A stretch of DNA of 64,000 bases, from contig JAKAKI010000041.1 of the NCBI GenBank assembly GCA_021813505.1, forward strand, positions 90,168 through 154,167, given 5' to 3'. A program made the position numbers and the translations under genes. The stretch comes from a bacterium (GTDB taxonomy: Bacteria; Zixibacteria; MSB-5A5; WJJR01). How positions within the stretch are numbered: position 1 is the first letter of the stretch; each line of letters begins with the position of its first letter. Below, one piece after another: positions 16,556 through 26,077 of the stretch. The notes under the pieces were generated by a model. That model was not told the origin of the DNA, searched no databases, and saw only the letters and a program-made list of their open reading frames with translations.

Positions 16556-18379
16556 TTAGCGTACTATCTGGGTCCAATACCAGCGGGTCGAGGCAAGTTG
16601 GTGCAGATGCCATAAGACTGTGACAAGTTGGCAGTGTTGCACGGCGTCTTTTGTGTTTTCGAATGCCGCGGTACTATCTGCCGCACTCATGCCATTGGGA
16701 AGCGATATTGACGGATCACTGTTCGTAAGCGCGGCAGGCAGCCACCAAAGAGCACGTTCCGCCTGGCTGGCCCGATGCCGCCGCCAACTGCGAATGAGCT
16801 GCTCGAAATTTGGAACCCGACGGACCATCTGCTTGGCCCACTCTCGTCGAGTATCCGCACTGGATCCGGGTTCCTTTCCCGTATTAGCGTCGGGAATCTT
16901 AGTGAGCCCTGGATGCAGCGCCTCCAGAAATTCGCAGTACCACCGGCGTGATTCCTTCCAGGATTGCGGTACCGACATAGCCTCTTGGAAGAACCGCTGG
17001 CTGTAGAATGGCGTAGTCGCCCAAAGCAGGCTGCGAGTCCGTTCCTCGCCTTCGAACAACCATTTGAATCCGCGCTCGAAGATGTTGAAATGGACATACC
17101 GGTCCGCCAGTTCGCGCTCCGGGTATTGATCCAGCGTCTCCGCGATTCTTCTTAGGAACTCCGACGTGGAGAGTCCCGCGATCCGGCAGGACAATGGCCG
17201 CTCCAGCATGAGCGCGCCGGCGCTCACCATAGCGGTGAGAGAAGAGATCGAGCGGATCGTGTGACGGGGCCGCAGGCACGGCATAACTTTGTCTCCGCCG
17301 TCGCCGGTCCATACGACGGCCGCATTCCCCCAGCGATTTCGCACAGCTTGATACAACTGTCGTGTCTCAGCCATCGCAGCGAAATTCAAGCCATCCCTAA
17401 GTTCAATGATCCATTGATAATCAACCGCGCGAGGCGGCGTAAGCCGTTGAATCCGGTGCGGGAACCTTAGGAGATCTGCCACCTTGGCGGCGTAGACACA
17501 TTCTGAATCGCCTTTTCCCTCCAGTGCGTGCGTGGTCGTCAGCGATTCGAAGCGCTGACCCGACTTCACCAAACCGCCGGCGACGGCCCGTGAGTCCATG
17601 CCGCCAGAAAGGAAGAGGACGTTTTTTCGCACCGACTGCGGACCGGCATGAGTGCGGCATGCGCCGACGAACGATTCACTCAGCGTCATGGCATCTGCTG
17701 ATGTGGGACGGGCTGCTGTCTTGATCGTGTCAAGTGACCATGTGTGATAGGTGGAGCAAGTTGGAGGGCCGCCGGGACCAACTTCGAAGATAGAACCCGC
17801 ACCCAATCTGGCGATGCTCTTCAATAGGGTCCGATTCCCCAAGGGAAAGCCAAAGTGGAGCGACTCGGCGATTCCCTGTTGATCGGCCTCAGTCTGGCGC
17901 AGGAACGGTGTCATCAACTTGGGTTCCCGTGCCACCAGCATACGCCGTCCCTCGAACGCGTGGTAGGTCGGAAGGCGGCCCAAACTATCGTTCGCGATGA
18001 CCAAACCCGCTGTCGGCCTCCGGTCGGCGTAAACGATCACACATTCTGCATCCGCTTCGGGCAGCCATTTACGCAGCCAAGCGGCCATCAATCGGCAGCG
18101 GTCTGGGTCGCTATCGACCGACTTAGCCTGGTCGAACAATGCCGCTGCCGACGGCTCGTAGATCACACCATCCAGCAATAGGACGGCACACTCCGATTCA
18201 ATCACGCGAATCGGATACTCGGGATAGGCGGACCAGCCTAGCAGGCAATGCGTGCCGACTGCCAGAGAGTGATGCGAGTATGTCTCGGAGTGCGCCGCAA
18301 GCGACAGCGCGAGATCAAAGGCCGCCTTGAACCGATCGAGCGGCTGCGCGAGGTCATGGATCAGGGCGAAACCGGGCAT
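16556..18379 (-). CDS. Asparagine-synthase-like protein lacking the glutaminase cysteine
   Basis: A 607-residue protein with the two-domain plan of asparagine synthetase B. The C-terminal half has the ATP-pyrophosphatase loop LFLSGGMDSRAV near residue 257, then a WTGDGGDK segment equivalent to the synthetase GDGADE region. The N-terminal Ntn-type half begins MPGFALIH, so the Cys2 that would release ammonia from glutamine is absent. Members like this often amidate or cyclize products other than aspartate using free ammonia or an amine. The upstream frame is open 31 more codons without a clear ribosome site; the chosen ATG is uncertain. No precursor peptide gene is seen nearby. Function unknown. 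Confidence 0.75.
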   Translation of the reverse strand: MPGFALIHDLAQPLDRFKAAFDLALSLAAHSETYSHHSLAVGTHCLLGWSAYPEYPIRVIESECAVLLLDGVIYEPSAAALFDQAKSVDSDPDRCRLMAAWLRKWLPEADAECVIVYADRRPTAGLVIANDSLGRLPTYHAFEGRRMLVAREPKLMTPFLRQTEADQQGIAESLHFGFPLGNRTLLKSIARLGAGSIFEVGPGGPPTCSTYHTWSLDTIKTAARPTSADAMTLSESFVGACRTHAGPQSVRKNVLFLSGGMDSRAVAGGLVKSGQRFESLTTTHALEGKGDSECVYAAKVADLLRFPHRIQRLTPPRAVDYQWIIELRDGLNFAAMAETRQLYQAVRNRWGNAAVVWTGDGGDKVMPCLRPRHTIRSISSLTAMVSAGALMLERPLSCRIAGLSTSEFLRRIAETLDQYPERELADRYVHFNIFERGFKWLFEGEERTRSLLWATTPFYSQRFFQEAMSVPQSWKESRRWYCEFLEALHPGLTKIPDANTGKEPGSSADTRREWAKQMVRRVPNFEQLIRSWRRHRASQAERALWWLPAALTNSDPSISLPNGMSAADSTAAFENTKDAVQHCQLVTVLWHLHQLASTRWYWTQIVR

Positions 18380-18434
18380 GGAGAACGGTCGTCTAAGTCC
18401 AAACGCGCGGGTGGTATTCCCACCCAAAGAGATT

Positions 18435-18465
18435 CCCCTGCCCCGCACACAGTACGGGGCAGGGG
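18435..18465 (-). terminator. Hairpin between the mS38-like gene and the asparagine-synthase-like gene
   Basis: An 11-pair perfect stem (cccctgccccg / cggggcagggg) with a 9-base loop. On the minus strand there is no clean T-run (aatctcttt follows), so it is a weak terminator or attenuator candidate. Confidence 0.45.
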
Positions 18466-18500
18466 CAAACAAATCAATCCTGCGACAGGCAGCGCAACCG

Positions 18501-18596
18501 CTACCTCAATTTCTTTTTGTGACGATCCTTACGCAGGCGTTTTTTGCGTTTGTGTGTTTTGATCTTTTGGCGCTTTCGTTTCTTTCCTGAGGGCAT
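18501..18596 (-). CDS. 31-residue AURKAIP1/COX24 (mS38-like) basic protein
   Basis: A very small, extremely basic protein starting MPSGKKRKRQKIKTHKRKKR and ending DRHKKKLR. The pattern with KTHKRKKRLRKDRHKKK matches the AURKAIP1/COX24 family, whose mitochondrial member mS38 is a small-subunit ribosomal protein. By analogy it probably binds ribosomal RNA; this is inference. ATG 18596 follows AGGAGA by 6 bases. It lies 32 bases after HU and is likely co-transcribed with it. It is too short for most gene finders. Such genes are known mainly from Bacteroidetes and relatives. Confidence 0.85.
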   Translation of the reverse strand: MPSGKKRKRQKIKTHKRKKRLRKDRHKKKLR

Positions 18597-18628
18597 TCGG
18601 TCTCCTATCCGAACCGTCCGTCACATGG

Positions 18629-18916
18629 CTAGCTGACGGCCTGTTTGACGATGAGATTCTTGAATTCGTTCGAAGGTTTGAACACCGGAACTTTGCGGTC
18701 CGGTACCGGCACCTCATCGCCCGTGCGTGGATTCCGTGCCTTTCGTGCTTTCCGGAGTTTCACCTTGAACGTGCCAAACCCGCGAATCTCGATGTTCTTG
18801 CCTGTTTCGAGACTCGCTTTGACGGCATCCAGAAAAGCATCGACTGTCACGGCCACATCGGTGCGTGTCAGGCCGGTCTTTTCGGCGCAAAGCTCCACCA
18901 AATCGGCCTTGGTCAT
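18629..18916 (-). CDS. HU/IHF-family DNA-binding protein
   Basis: A 95-residue nucleoid protein that bends DNA as a dimer. It shows the family N-terminus MTKADLVELCAEKTGL, the dimer core VDAFLDAVKASLETG, the GFGTFKVKLRKARKARNPRTG arm region with the arm-tip Asn-Pro, and VPVFKPSNEFK. AGGAGG lies just before ATG 18916. The arm proline that intercalates DNA is present. Sequence alone does not separate HU from IHF; no second subunit gene is close. Confidence 0.93.
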   Translation of the reverse strand: MTKADLVELCAEKTGLTRTDVAVTVDAFLDAVKASLETGKNIEIRGFGTFKVKLRKARKARNPRTGDEVPVPDRKVPVFKPSNEFKNLIVKQAVS

Positions 18917-19004
18917 CCTGACCTCCTTATCGCTTCGCTATGAGTTGTCGTATCGTTGTCTCCCTGCCAAGTCGTTCATTGTTTGATTGCCCAATGGATG
19001 GCGC

Positions 19005-19907
19005 TCAGCGATACCGGTACTGCAACGCCGGGGCCGAACTCGCCGTTTCTCCCGCATACTCCGTCAGCCAGTCGATAAACGTCTTGCCCAGGAAATCCAT
19101 CACGCCGGCGCGGCGGCGCGGGATGATCTTCACCGTCTTGGGCGGTGATTCCAATCCCACCATCTCCGCGGCGATGTCCAGTGCATCGTGCAGATCACCC
19201 AGTTCATCGACCAGTTTCATTTCCTTCGCCTGCCGTCCGGTGAAAATCCGTCCGTCGGCAAAAGCCTTAACCGAATCCTTGTCGAGCCGGCGCCCTTTAG
19301 CCACCGCCTCGACGAACTGATCATACGTGTCGTCGATAACCACTTGAAGCGCCGCCGATTCATTCGGCGTCATCGAGCGGGCAATACTCCCGATATCCTT
19401 GTACTCGCCGCTCTTCACCACCTCGTAGCGGACGCCGACTTTCTCCATCAGTTTTTCAAGAGTGGGGAACTCGAAGATCACACCAATCGAACCGGTCAAT
19501 GTGCCGGGATTGGCGACAATCGTGTCGGCCGCGACTGCGACATACAAACCGCCCGAGGCTGCGACCGAGCCCATCGACACGATGACCTTCTTGCCCTTTT
19601 CTTTCACACGCTGGATTTCGTCGTAGATCTCCTGGCTGGCGGCAACACCGCCCCCGGGAGAATCGATGCGCAACACGATGGCTGGGATCGAGGAATCGTC
19701 GGCGAATCGCCGGAGTTGGCCGACGATCTCCTCCGAGGCACTGATTGTTCCCTTCAATTCGACGATCGCGACCTTCTTGCCAAACCCGCCGAACTCAGCG
19801 CCGTCTGTGCTCGACAGGCCCCAAAAGAAAGCGACCGTCATGAACATGAAGACCAGGAAGGCGGCCCCGATGATAATTCCTATGGTCCAGTCGCGACGGC
19901 GGCTCAT
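19005..19907 (-). CDS. sppA: Signal peptide peptidase SppA
   Basis: A 300-residue membrane serine peptidase that degrades released signal peptides. One N-terminal transmembrane helix (IGIIIGAAFLVFMFMTVAFF) anchors it. The catalytic serine is in SMGSVAASGG and the general-base lysine in KSGEYKDIGS, the Ser/Lys dyad of the short SppA type. The oxyanion-type IDSPGGG motif precedes them. The start lies 5 bases after the stop of the lytic transglycosylase gene, so they are co-transcribed. Confidence 0.94.
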   Translation of the reverse strand: MSRRRDWTIGIIIGAAFLVFMFMTVAFFWGLSSTDGAEFGGFGKKVAIVELKGTISASEEIVGQLRRFADDSSIPAIVLRIDSPGGGVAASQEIYDEIQRVKEKGKKVIVSMGSVAASGGLYVAVAADTIVANPGTLTGSIGVIFEFPTLEKLMEKVGVRYEVVKSGEYKDIGSIARSMTPNESAALQVVIDDTYDQFVEAVAKGRRLDKDSVKAFADGRIFTGRQAKEMKLVDELGDLHDALDIAAEMVGLESPPKTVKIIPRRRAGVMDFLGKTFIDWLTEYAGETASSAPALQYRYR

Positions 19908-19912
19908 TCTGA

Positions 19913-21853
19913 TTACATCTTGCGCGGAACCCGGATTCGCTGTCCCACCCGGATATTGTGCGGATCAATGTTTCCGTTCGACGCCAGAAGCTGCCGCAGC
20001 CCGAGGCCGTACTTGGCCGCGATGTCGGTCAGCGTGTCGCCACGGCGGATCGTGTACCAGAAGCTGCCGTCCGCCGACTTGGTCGAGCGGCTGCGTCCCG
20101 GAATCGTAATCGACTGTCCAGCCACCACCTGTTCGCCGGTGCTCAGATTGTTGGCGCGCCGGATGGCGGAGGTCGTTGTGCCAAACCGCTTGGCCAGTTC
20201 CCAAAGTGTCTCGCCACGCTTGATTGTGTAGCTCTCGCCGCCGCTCGACGCACTGCGCTTGCTGCTCTTGGACACCTTGGCGGGACGTTCGTCATCTGCT
20301 TCCGCCAGCGCCGAGCCGCTGCCCGGAATGGCCAGCGACTGGCCTACCTGGAGACGTTTCTTGGGACCGAGATTGTTGCGCCTTGCCAGCGCCGTTGAGG
20401 TCACACCGTACAACTGCGCGATGTCGGAGATCGTCTCGCCCCGGCGAACGACGTGCTGCACCAGAACGGTTTGCTTCGATTCATGCATCTCCGGATAATT
20501 CGCCGCGAAAATACTCCCGTATCCGGCGGGTACGCGCAGCCGGTACGGTTTCACGCCGGGAGGCGTCACACCGCGCCGCAACTCTGGGTTCAGGTCTTCC
20601 AGAACACTGACGTCGCACGAAAGCGCCCGGCCGACTTCCTTCAGCTCCAAGGTCTTTTCCGTGGCCACCCAGTCGAACTTTAGAGGCTGGTCCGGTTCGA
20701 CGTGGAATCCGAACGTCTCCGGATCTTTGGCGATCATCAGGGCTGCCATGAAGAGCGGAACGTAGTTCATGGTCTGATCGCGCAGTTTCAGTTTCCAGAA
20801 GTCGTTGGTACCCTGGCGGGCAATCTGCCGCGACACACGGCCCTCACCGCCATTGTAGGAGGCCAGCGCCAAAGTCCACGATCCAAACATCTTGTAGAGG
20901 TCGCGCAGATACATGCAGGCGGCGTGAGTTGATTTCTCGAAATCCCGGCGCTCATCCACCCAATTGGTTCTGTCCAGGTTGTATTTCCTGCCGGTCGACG
21001 CGATGAACTGCCAAGGACCGGACGCATGGGCATAAGAATAGGCGCGGTTGTTGAATCCGGATTCTATGAGCGGGAGATAGGCGATGTCCGTCGGAAGTCC
21101 GTACGAAGCGACGATCTCCTTCATCATCGGAAGGTACCGCCCCGACCGTCTGATGAAGGTCTCGAACGGCTCACGCGCCAGGGTCTGGAAGTAGACAATG
21201 CAATTGATGACTTCGTTATTGTATTCGACCGGGAAATCATATTGAACCTCAAGCGGTTCGCGACGGCCGGGTTCGCTGATTACGACCGCGGTCGTGTCTT
21301 CGAGATCCGCCTCGGTCGAGTCACCCGAATCGAACTGCCAGAGGAATGACGACGCCGGCGAGTCCGGATCAAGCTGCCCGGTCGCCTCAAGGGTCACACG
21401 GTAGTCGCGGGCGATTTCACGCAAGATCGTCGTGAACTGCTGTTGCAACTCACTGGGCCCATGATCCTTGTCTGAGCCATTGATGTCCGATGGCTCCAGA
21501 TCCAAATCGGCCAGGATAGAAGTCGCCTGCTCAAAAGCGAGTTGGGCGTCGCTCCAGCGGCCGTCACGGTTGGCGGCAACTCCTGTCGAGTAAAGCGCTT
21601 CGGCTTCCGCCAATGATTGGCGGATATAAGCTTCGGTCGCCGAATCGCGAACGATTGTCGAACTCGATAACTGATCCGAATTCGCCTGATCGGTCGCCGA
21701 TGGGTCCTCGCTACCGTTGCGACTATTTGCTTGTCGTGCATCATCCTGTGAGACTGACTGATGTGCACGGTCACCACTGGCGGAGCAGCCTGACAAAACT
21801 GCCGCCAGCGCAAAAACCAATATGAGTAGGAACGCCTTCCGTATGGCCGTCAA
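19913..21853 (-). CDS. Lipoprotein lytic transglycosylase with three LysM domains (MltD-like)
   Basis: A 646-residue envelope enzyme that cuts peptidoglycan glycan strands. It has a lipobox (LSGC), a ~230-residue linker region, then the SLT catalytic domain with Glu in LPLIESGFNNRAYSYAHASG and the ALASYNGGEGRV motif. Three LysM modules follow near the C-terminus (YGVTSTALARRNN, FGTTTSAIRRANN, YGLGLRQLLASN). TTG 21853 is supported by AGGAGG 7 bases upstream and by the signal peptide starting there. It heads the LT-sppA unit, perhaps also HU and the mS38-like gene. Confidence 0.92.
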   Translation of the reverse strand: MTAIRKAFLLILVFALAAVLSGCSASGDRAHQSVSQDDARQANSRNGSEDPSATDQANSDQLSSSTIVRDSATEAYIRQSLAEAEALYSTGVAANRDGRWSDAQLAFEQATSILADLDLEPSDINGSDKDHGPSELQQQFTTILREIARDYRVTLEATGQLDPDSPASSFLWQFDSGDSTEADLEDTTAVVISEPGRREPLEVQYDFPVEYNNEVINCIVYFQTLAREPFETFIRRSGRYLPMMKEIVASYGLPTDIAYLPLIESGFNNRAYSYAHASGPWQFIASTGRKYNLDRTNWVDERRDFEKSTHAACMYLRDLYKMFGSWTLALASYNGGEGRVSRQIARQGTNDFWKLKLRDQTMNYVPLFMAALMIAKDPETFGFHVEPDQPLKFDWVATEKTLELKEVGRALSCDVSVLEDLNPELRRGVTPPGVKPYRLRVPAGYGSIFAANYPEMHESKQTVLVQHVVRRGETISDIAQLYGVTSTALARRNNLGPKKRLQVGQSLAIPGSGSALAEADDERPAKVSKSSKRSASSGGESYTIKRGETLWELAKRFGTTTSAIRRANNLSTGEQVVAGQSITIPGRSRSTKSADGSFWYTIRRGDTLTDIAAKYGLGLRQLLASNGNIDPHNIRVGQRIRVPRKM

Positions 21854-22178
21854 ATCGTAGCCTCCTCAGCTAAGCGAATGCGCTTCCAGCTCTTACCCTT
21901 TATATATTTCGACCAAACCATTACCATTGTATAGCGGTTTCCTCCGCAGCAAACCGCACTACGTACCAGTCCGAGGTGATTCCAAGTCCCCCCGAACCAC
22001 GTAACCTACAGGGGTTTAAGCTTTTTTCCATAGGGTGTCAAGCTATTTTCTACCACAAAATCGATTTCGCCGCCTGGCCTCGGCTGTCCTAAGCCATTAC
22101 AGACCATCGAATTGTTGCTCTCGCTCTGTAACGGGAATGTCACCGGTGGGGCCGTCGAGGTGGTGGGCTCTGGAAGCT
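21854..22178. other. AT-richer gap between lytic transglycosylase and miaA
   Basis: No gene is seen in 325 bases. On the minus strand aatatataaaggg (around 21898-21910) is a candidate -10 region for the transglycosylase operon. A small hairpin gcggttt / aaaccgc lies near 21933-21956. The 160 bases next to miaA hold no recognizable element. Confidence 0.45.
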
Positions 22179-23096
22179 CTACCTCAACCACGAATCGATA
22201 AGTCCTTGAAGTACAACACTTTCTGACTCCAGAGGGCGAATGTAGTCGCGGTGGCGGAACCATGTCCGCTGACGTTTGGCGTACTGGCGGGTATGCACAA
22301 TTATCTCCTCGATCATCCGGTCTTCGGTGATCCGGTCGGCCATAAATGACATAACCTCAACGTAGCCAACGCCAGACATGCCGGGACTGGCGGGGCCAAA
22401 TCCCTTGGCCATCAGTCTGCGAGTCTCCTCAACCAGCCCGGCCTCGATCATCAGGTGGACGCGGCGGGCGATTCGCTCGTGGAGATCCTCCCGCGGACGA
22501 ATCAGTTCGTAAACGATCGTCTCCCATGGTGCCCGATCCGGAGCCGACGCCCGCTGCCACATGCGAATCGGCCGCCCAGTCTGCCGCAGAACCTCCGCGG
22601 CTCGCTGGAGCCGGACTTTGTCGGTCGGCGCTATCGCCCCGGCGCCTTCTGGATCAAGCCCGGCGATCTCCGCATGGACCGCCCCCCAGCCTTCCGTCTC
22701 GGCCAACCGTACTACGCCAAGCCGTGTCTCCAGATCGATGTCCGGTAATTCCGATAACCCATTCAACAGGGCATCAAGGTAGAATCCGGTGCCTCCAACA
22801 AGGACTACCCGTTCACCCTTGCCGATCCGTTCGGCGATGAGCGCCCGAGCGGCACGCGCGTACTCACCCGCCGAGAATGTATGATCCGGATCGACACAGT
22901 CGATCATCGCGTAGCGGTACTTTGCCTGAATCTCACGCGACGGCTTTGCCGTCCCGATGTCCATGCCCCGGTAAATCTTGCGCGAGTCAACCGAGACCAG
23001 TGAGGCGCCGGTGAGATCGGCGATTTCGCGCGCCAACGCCCCCTTTCCGGAAGCAGTGGCGCCAACAATAGCGAGGACAGGCGGTGTTTGACCCAT
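22179..23096 (-). CDS. miaA: tRNA dimethylallyltransferase
   Basis: Adds the dimethylallyl group to A37 of tRNAs that read UNN codons. The 305-residue protein has the P-loop GATASGKGALA (the usual GPTASGKT loop with Gly in place of Thr), VSVDSRKIYRGMDIGTAKPS (family DSxQxYRxxxIGTAKP, with Lys for Gln), VGGTGFYLDALLNGL and the C-terminal TRQYAKRQRTWFR. ATG 23096 follows GGAG by 6 bases; the frame is open far upstream but into the mutS promoter region. It is divergent from mutS with about 155 bases between starts, which must hold both promoters. Confidence 0.94.
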   Translation of the reverse strand: MGQTPPVLAIVGATASGKGALAREIADLTGASLVSVDSRKIYRGMDIGTAKPSREIQAKYRYAMIDCVDPDHTFSAGEYARAARALIAERIGKGERVVLVGGTGFYLDALLNGLSELPDIDLETRLGVVRLAETEGWGAVHAEIAGLDPEGAGAIAPTDKVRLQRAAEVLRQTGRPIRMWQRASAPDRAPWETIVYELIRPREDLHERIARRVHLMIEAGLVEETRRLMAKGFGPASPGMSGVGYVEVMSFMADRITEDRMIEEIIVHTRQYAKRQRTWFRHRDYIRPLESESVVLQGLIDSWLR

Positions 23097-23251
23097 CAGC
23101 AACTCCAACGCAATGATACCACTCCCGATGGCCTGAGCCAACCGCGCCGCATCGTTTCCTTTGGGAAGATGATTGAATCGATTGTATCTCCACGGGTCTG
23201 TCGGTTTTATTGACGGCGGAATCGTCGGATGACCGGTACGGGAGCCAGACC

Positions 23252-25912
23252 TTGAGCACCACCACGCAGCCCCAGGATGCACTGACGCCAATGATGCGGC
23301 AGTATTCCGCCATCAAGGCGCAGTACCCTGACCATCTCGTCTTCTATCGCATGGGCGATTTCTACGAGATGTTCGGCGATGACGCAGTGGAGGGGGCGCG
23401 GATTCTGGGGATTGCCCTGACCAAGCGGCCGCACGGCAAAGACGGGGAAATTCCGCTGGCCGGTGTGCCGCATCATGCCGCCGAACGTTACCTCGCGAAA
23501 CTGGCCGAGGCCGGCAAACGTGTCGTGGTCTGCGAGCAGATGGAAGATCCCAAGCTCGCCAAGGGGGTCGTCAAACGCGACGTCATCGAAATCATCACGC
23601 CGGGCACGGTGATGCTCTCCTCGGCACTCGACGACACGATCTCGCCCCGCATCGCGGCGGTCAACGGTCCCGATTCCGATGGGCTCTTCGGCGTGGCGAT
23701 GTGCGAGCCAACGACCGGCTGGTACGGTGTGGAGGTCTGCGGACCCGAGGCGCTCGTCGATCTTCTGCGCACCCGAACTCCCCGGGAGATCGTCATTCCC
23801 CAGGAAGCCCACGCTCCGGTGGCAGAACTCGGCGAGGATCGCGGCCGCGTCACCCGATGGCCCGATTGGCGATTCTCCCCTGATGAAGCTGCCCGACAGA
23901 TCAAATTGCACTTCCAGGTCAGCGATTTGGGAGGGATCGGATTCGGCGACGGTGACCGCCAGATATCGCCGAGTGGGGTCGGCGCGGCCGGTGCGCTGCT
24001 GGCGTACCTTAAGGAAACCAAGCGCGCCACGCTCAGTCACATCACCAGGGTCGAACGGTTGATCGCCCGCACGTCGATGGCGCTCGATGAGTCGACCGCC
24101 GCCAATCTCGATGTGATTGCCCGTCCCGGGGTCAACGCCCCGTCGCTGTTCAGCGTCCTCGACCGCTGCCGCACACCGATGGGCCGGCGCCTCTTGCGTG
24201 TCTGGCTGATCAATCCGCTGACAGAACGCGCGGCCATTGAGCAGCGTCTCGAGTGCGTGCAGAGTCTGGTCGATGACCGCGTCACGCTGAACCAATTGTC
24301 TGATTCTCTCAAGGGGATCTTCGACCTCGAGCGTTTCGTCGGACGCCTGGGAAGTGAACGAATCACCCCGCGTGATCTGGCCGGATTGCGTGAGGCGCTG
24401 GCGCGCTGGCCCCGCATCACCGAACTGTTGCGCGCGACGCCGCTGATCGATGCCGCCGATCCAGTGCCGGCAGCGACCGAACCGATTCACACTGAACTGA
24501 GCCGGGCGTTGGTCGATGAACCGCCCCTCGGCCTCGCCGATGGCGGAATCTTCCGGCGTGGTTATTCCGCCGAACTCGATTCCTTGTACGACGGTGCCGC
24601 CGACGCCAAGAATTGGATTGCCAGTCTGCAAGCCACGCTGCGCGAATCATCGGGCATCAGTTCGCTCAAGGTCGGTTACAATAAGGTCTTCAATTACTAC
24701 ATTGAGGTTCCGAAGTCCCACAGCGCCAAAGTGCCGCCGGAATGGATTCGCAAGCAGACACTCGTATCGGCGGAACGCTACATCACGTCTGAACTGAAAG
24801 AGAAAGAGGAGATTGTCCTCAACGCGGCCGAGCGCGCTGCCGCGCTGGAACAACGGCTCTTCACGGAACTGCAGCATCGTCTCAACGATTCGATTGCACT
24901 GCTCGGATCATTCGCGCAAAGTCTGGCTCGCCTCGATGTGCTCGCGGCATTTGCCAAGGGGGCGCTGGCGCATGGCTACGCCCGGCCGCGTTTGACCGAT
25001 GACCGTACGCTCGTGATTCGCGCCGGACGTCATCCGGTTCTCGAGACCGTCAATCCGGCAGGCCAGTTCGTTCCCAACGACACAGTGGTAGGGGAGACTG
25101 AGGGCTGGCTGCACTTGCTCACCGGTCCCAACATGGCCGGCAAGTCCACCTACCTGCGCCAGGTGGGACTCATCGTCCTCATGGCTCAGGCGGGATCGTT
25201 CGTTCCTGCCGACGAAGCGACAATCGGCGTGGTCGACCGCATTTTCACCCGTGTCGGTGCCGACGATGACCTGACGCGCAATCGCTCGACCTTCATGGTC
25301 GAGATGGCGGAAACCGCGCGCATCCTGACCGGTGCGACCGACCGTTCATTGATCCTGTTCGACGAAGTCGGGCGGGGGACATCGACATACGATGGCGTCG
25401 CCATCGCCTGGGCGATTGCCGAACATCTGGCCTCCGATCAATCACGCTGTCCGCGGACTTTGTTCGCCACGCACTATCACGAACTCACGGCCCTTGCGGA
25501 CCGTCTGCCCGCCGTGCAGAACTACCAACTCGCGGTGCGCGAAAAGAACGGCATGATCGCCTTCATCTTCCGCGTCAAACCGGGTGCTTGTGACGATTCG
25601 TTCGGCATTCATGTCGCCAAAATGGCGGGGGTGCCGCAAAGAGTGGTCGACCGCGCGAATGAAATTCTGACTTCGCTGGAATCCGGAACGTTCGATCCGC
25701 TCAAGCATGGTGTCGGATTGTCCCGCGTCCAGGGAGCTGATCGCCAGCGCCGAATCGCTGCTGCCGCTCAACAAGAGAATCTCTTCTCCGAACGCGAGCG
25801 CGCTGCGGTCAGCGAGTTGTCCGGATTGAAGCCGGAGCACATGACGCCGATGGAAGCGCTCTCAAAGCTGGACGAGTTGATCAAGCGGCTGAAGCCCGGG
25901 GGGGCCGAGTGA
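23252..25912 (+). CDS. mutS: DNA mismatch repair protein MutS
   Basis: Recognizes mismatches and recruits MutL. The 886-residue protein has the mismatch-reading FYRMGDFYEMF motif near residue 32 (Phe-x-Glu wedge), the core and lever domains, then the ATPase with Walker A TGPNMAGKSTYLRQ, Walker B LILFDEVGRGTST and the THYHEL segment. TTG 23252 is preferred: GGGAG lies 7 bases upstream and gives MSTTTQPQDALTPMMRQY. A TTG at 23210 is possible. It is followed by mutL, with repeat copy 4 between them. Confidence 0.96.
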   Translation: MSTTTQPQDALTPMMRQYSAIKAQYPDHLVFYRMGDFYEMFGDDAVEGARILGIALTKRPHGKDGEIPLAGVPHHAAERYLAKLAEAGKRVVVCEQMEDPKLAKGVVKRDVIEIITPGTVMLSSALDDTISPRIAAVNGPDSDGLFGVAMCEPTTGWYGVEVCGPEALVDLLRTRTPREIVIPQEAHAPVAELGEDRGRVTRWPDWRFSPDEAARQIKLHFQVSDLGGIGFGDGDRQISPSGVGAAGALLAYLKETKRATLSHITRVERLIARTSMALDESTAANLDVIARPGVNAPSLFSVLDRCRTPMGRRLLRVWLINPLTERAAIEQRLECVQSLVDDRVTLNQLSDSLKGIFDLERFVGRLGSERITPRDLAGLREALARWPRITELLRATPLIDAADPVPAATEPIHTELSRALVDEPPLGLADGGIFRRGYSAELDSLYDGAADAKNWIASLQATLRESSGISSLKVGYNKVFNYYIEVPKSHSAKVPPEWIRKQTLVSAERYITSELKEKEEIVLNAAERAAALEQRLFTELQHRLNDSIALLGSFAQSLARLDVLAAFAKGALAHGYARPRLTDDRTLVIRAGRHPVLETVNPAGQFVPNDTVVGETEGWLHLLTGPNMAGKSTYLRQVGLIVLMAQAGSFVPADEATIGVVDRIFTRVGADDDLTRNRSTFMVEMAETARILTGATDRSLILFDEVGRGTSTYDGVAIAWAIAEHLASDQSRCPRTLFATHYHELTALADRLPAVQNYQLAVREKNGMIAFIFRVKPGACDDSFGIHVAKMAGVPQRVVDRANEILTSLESGTFDPLKHGVGLSRVQGADRQRRIAAAAQQENLFSERERAAVSELSGLKPEHMTPMEALSKLDELIKRLKPGGAE

Positions 25913-25965
25913 GGCCAGCGGTATTCTGGATGAGTCCTCTAAGTACAACCAGTCAGCGGCCGCGA

Positions 25966-26038
25966 GGGAGGGCGAGGCTCCTGCCGAGCCTTCTAGCCAC
26001 GCGCACAAAAAGAGGCTCGGCGGGAGCCTCGCCCTCCC
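25966..26038. repeat. Inverted-repeat element, family A (copy 4)
   Basis: Arms gggcgaggctcctgccgagc and gctcggcgggagcctcgccc (one changed base) around a loop with ccacgcgcacaaaa. It separates mutS and mutL. Confidence 0.9.
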
Positions 26039-26077
26039 AGCTTACCTCACCACATTTGCCGAAAGCGCCTCGCACTC

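Noticed and set aside
16556..18379. Lasso-peptide cyclase
   Set aside because: No precursor peptide, leader peptidase or RRE gene lies nearby.
23207..24631. A 474-codon minus-strand frame opposite mutS
   Set aside because: Shadow frame of a strongly coding GC-rich gene.
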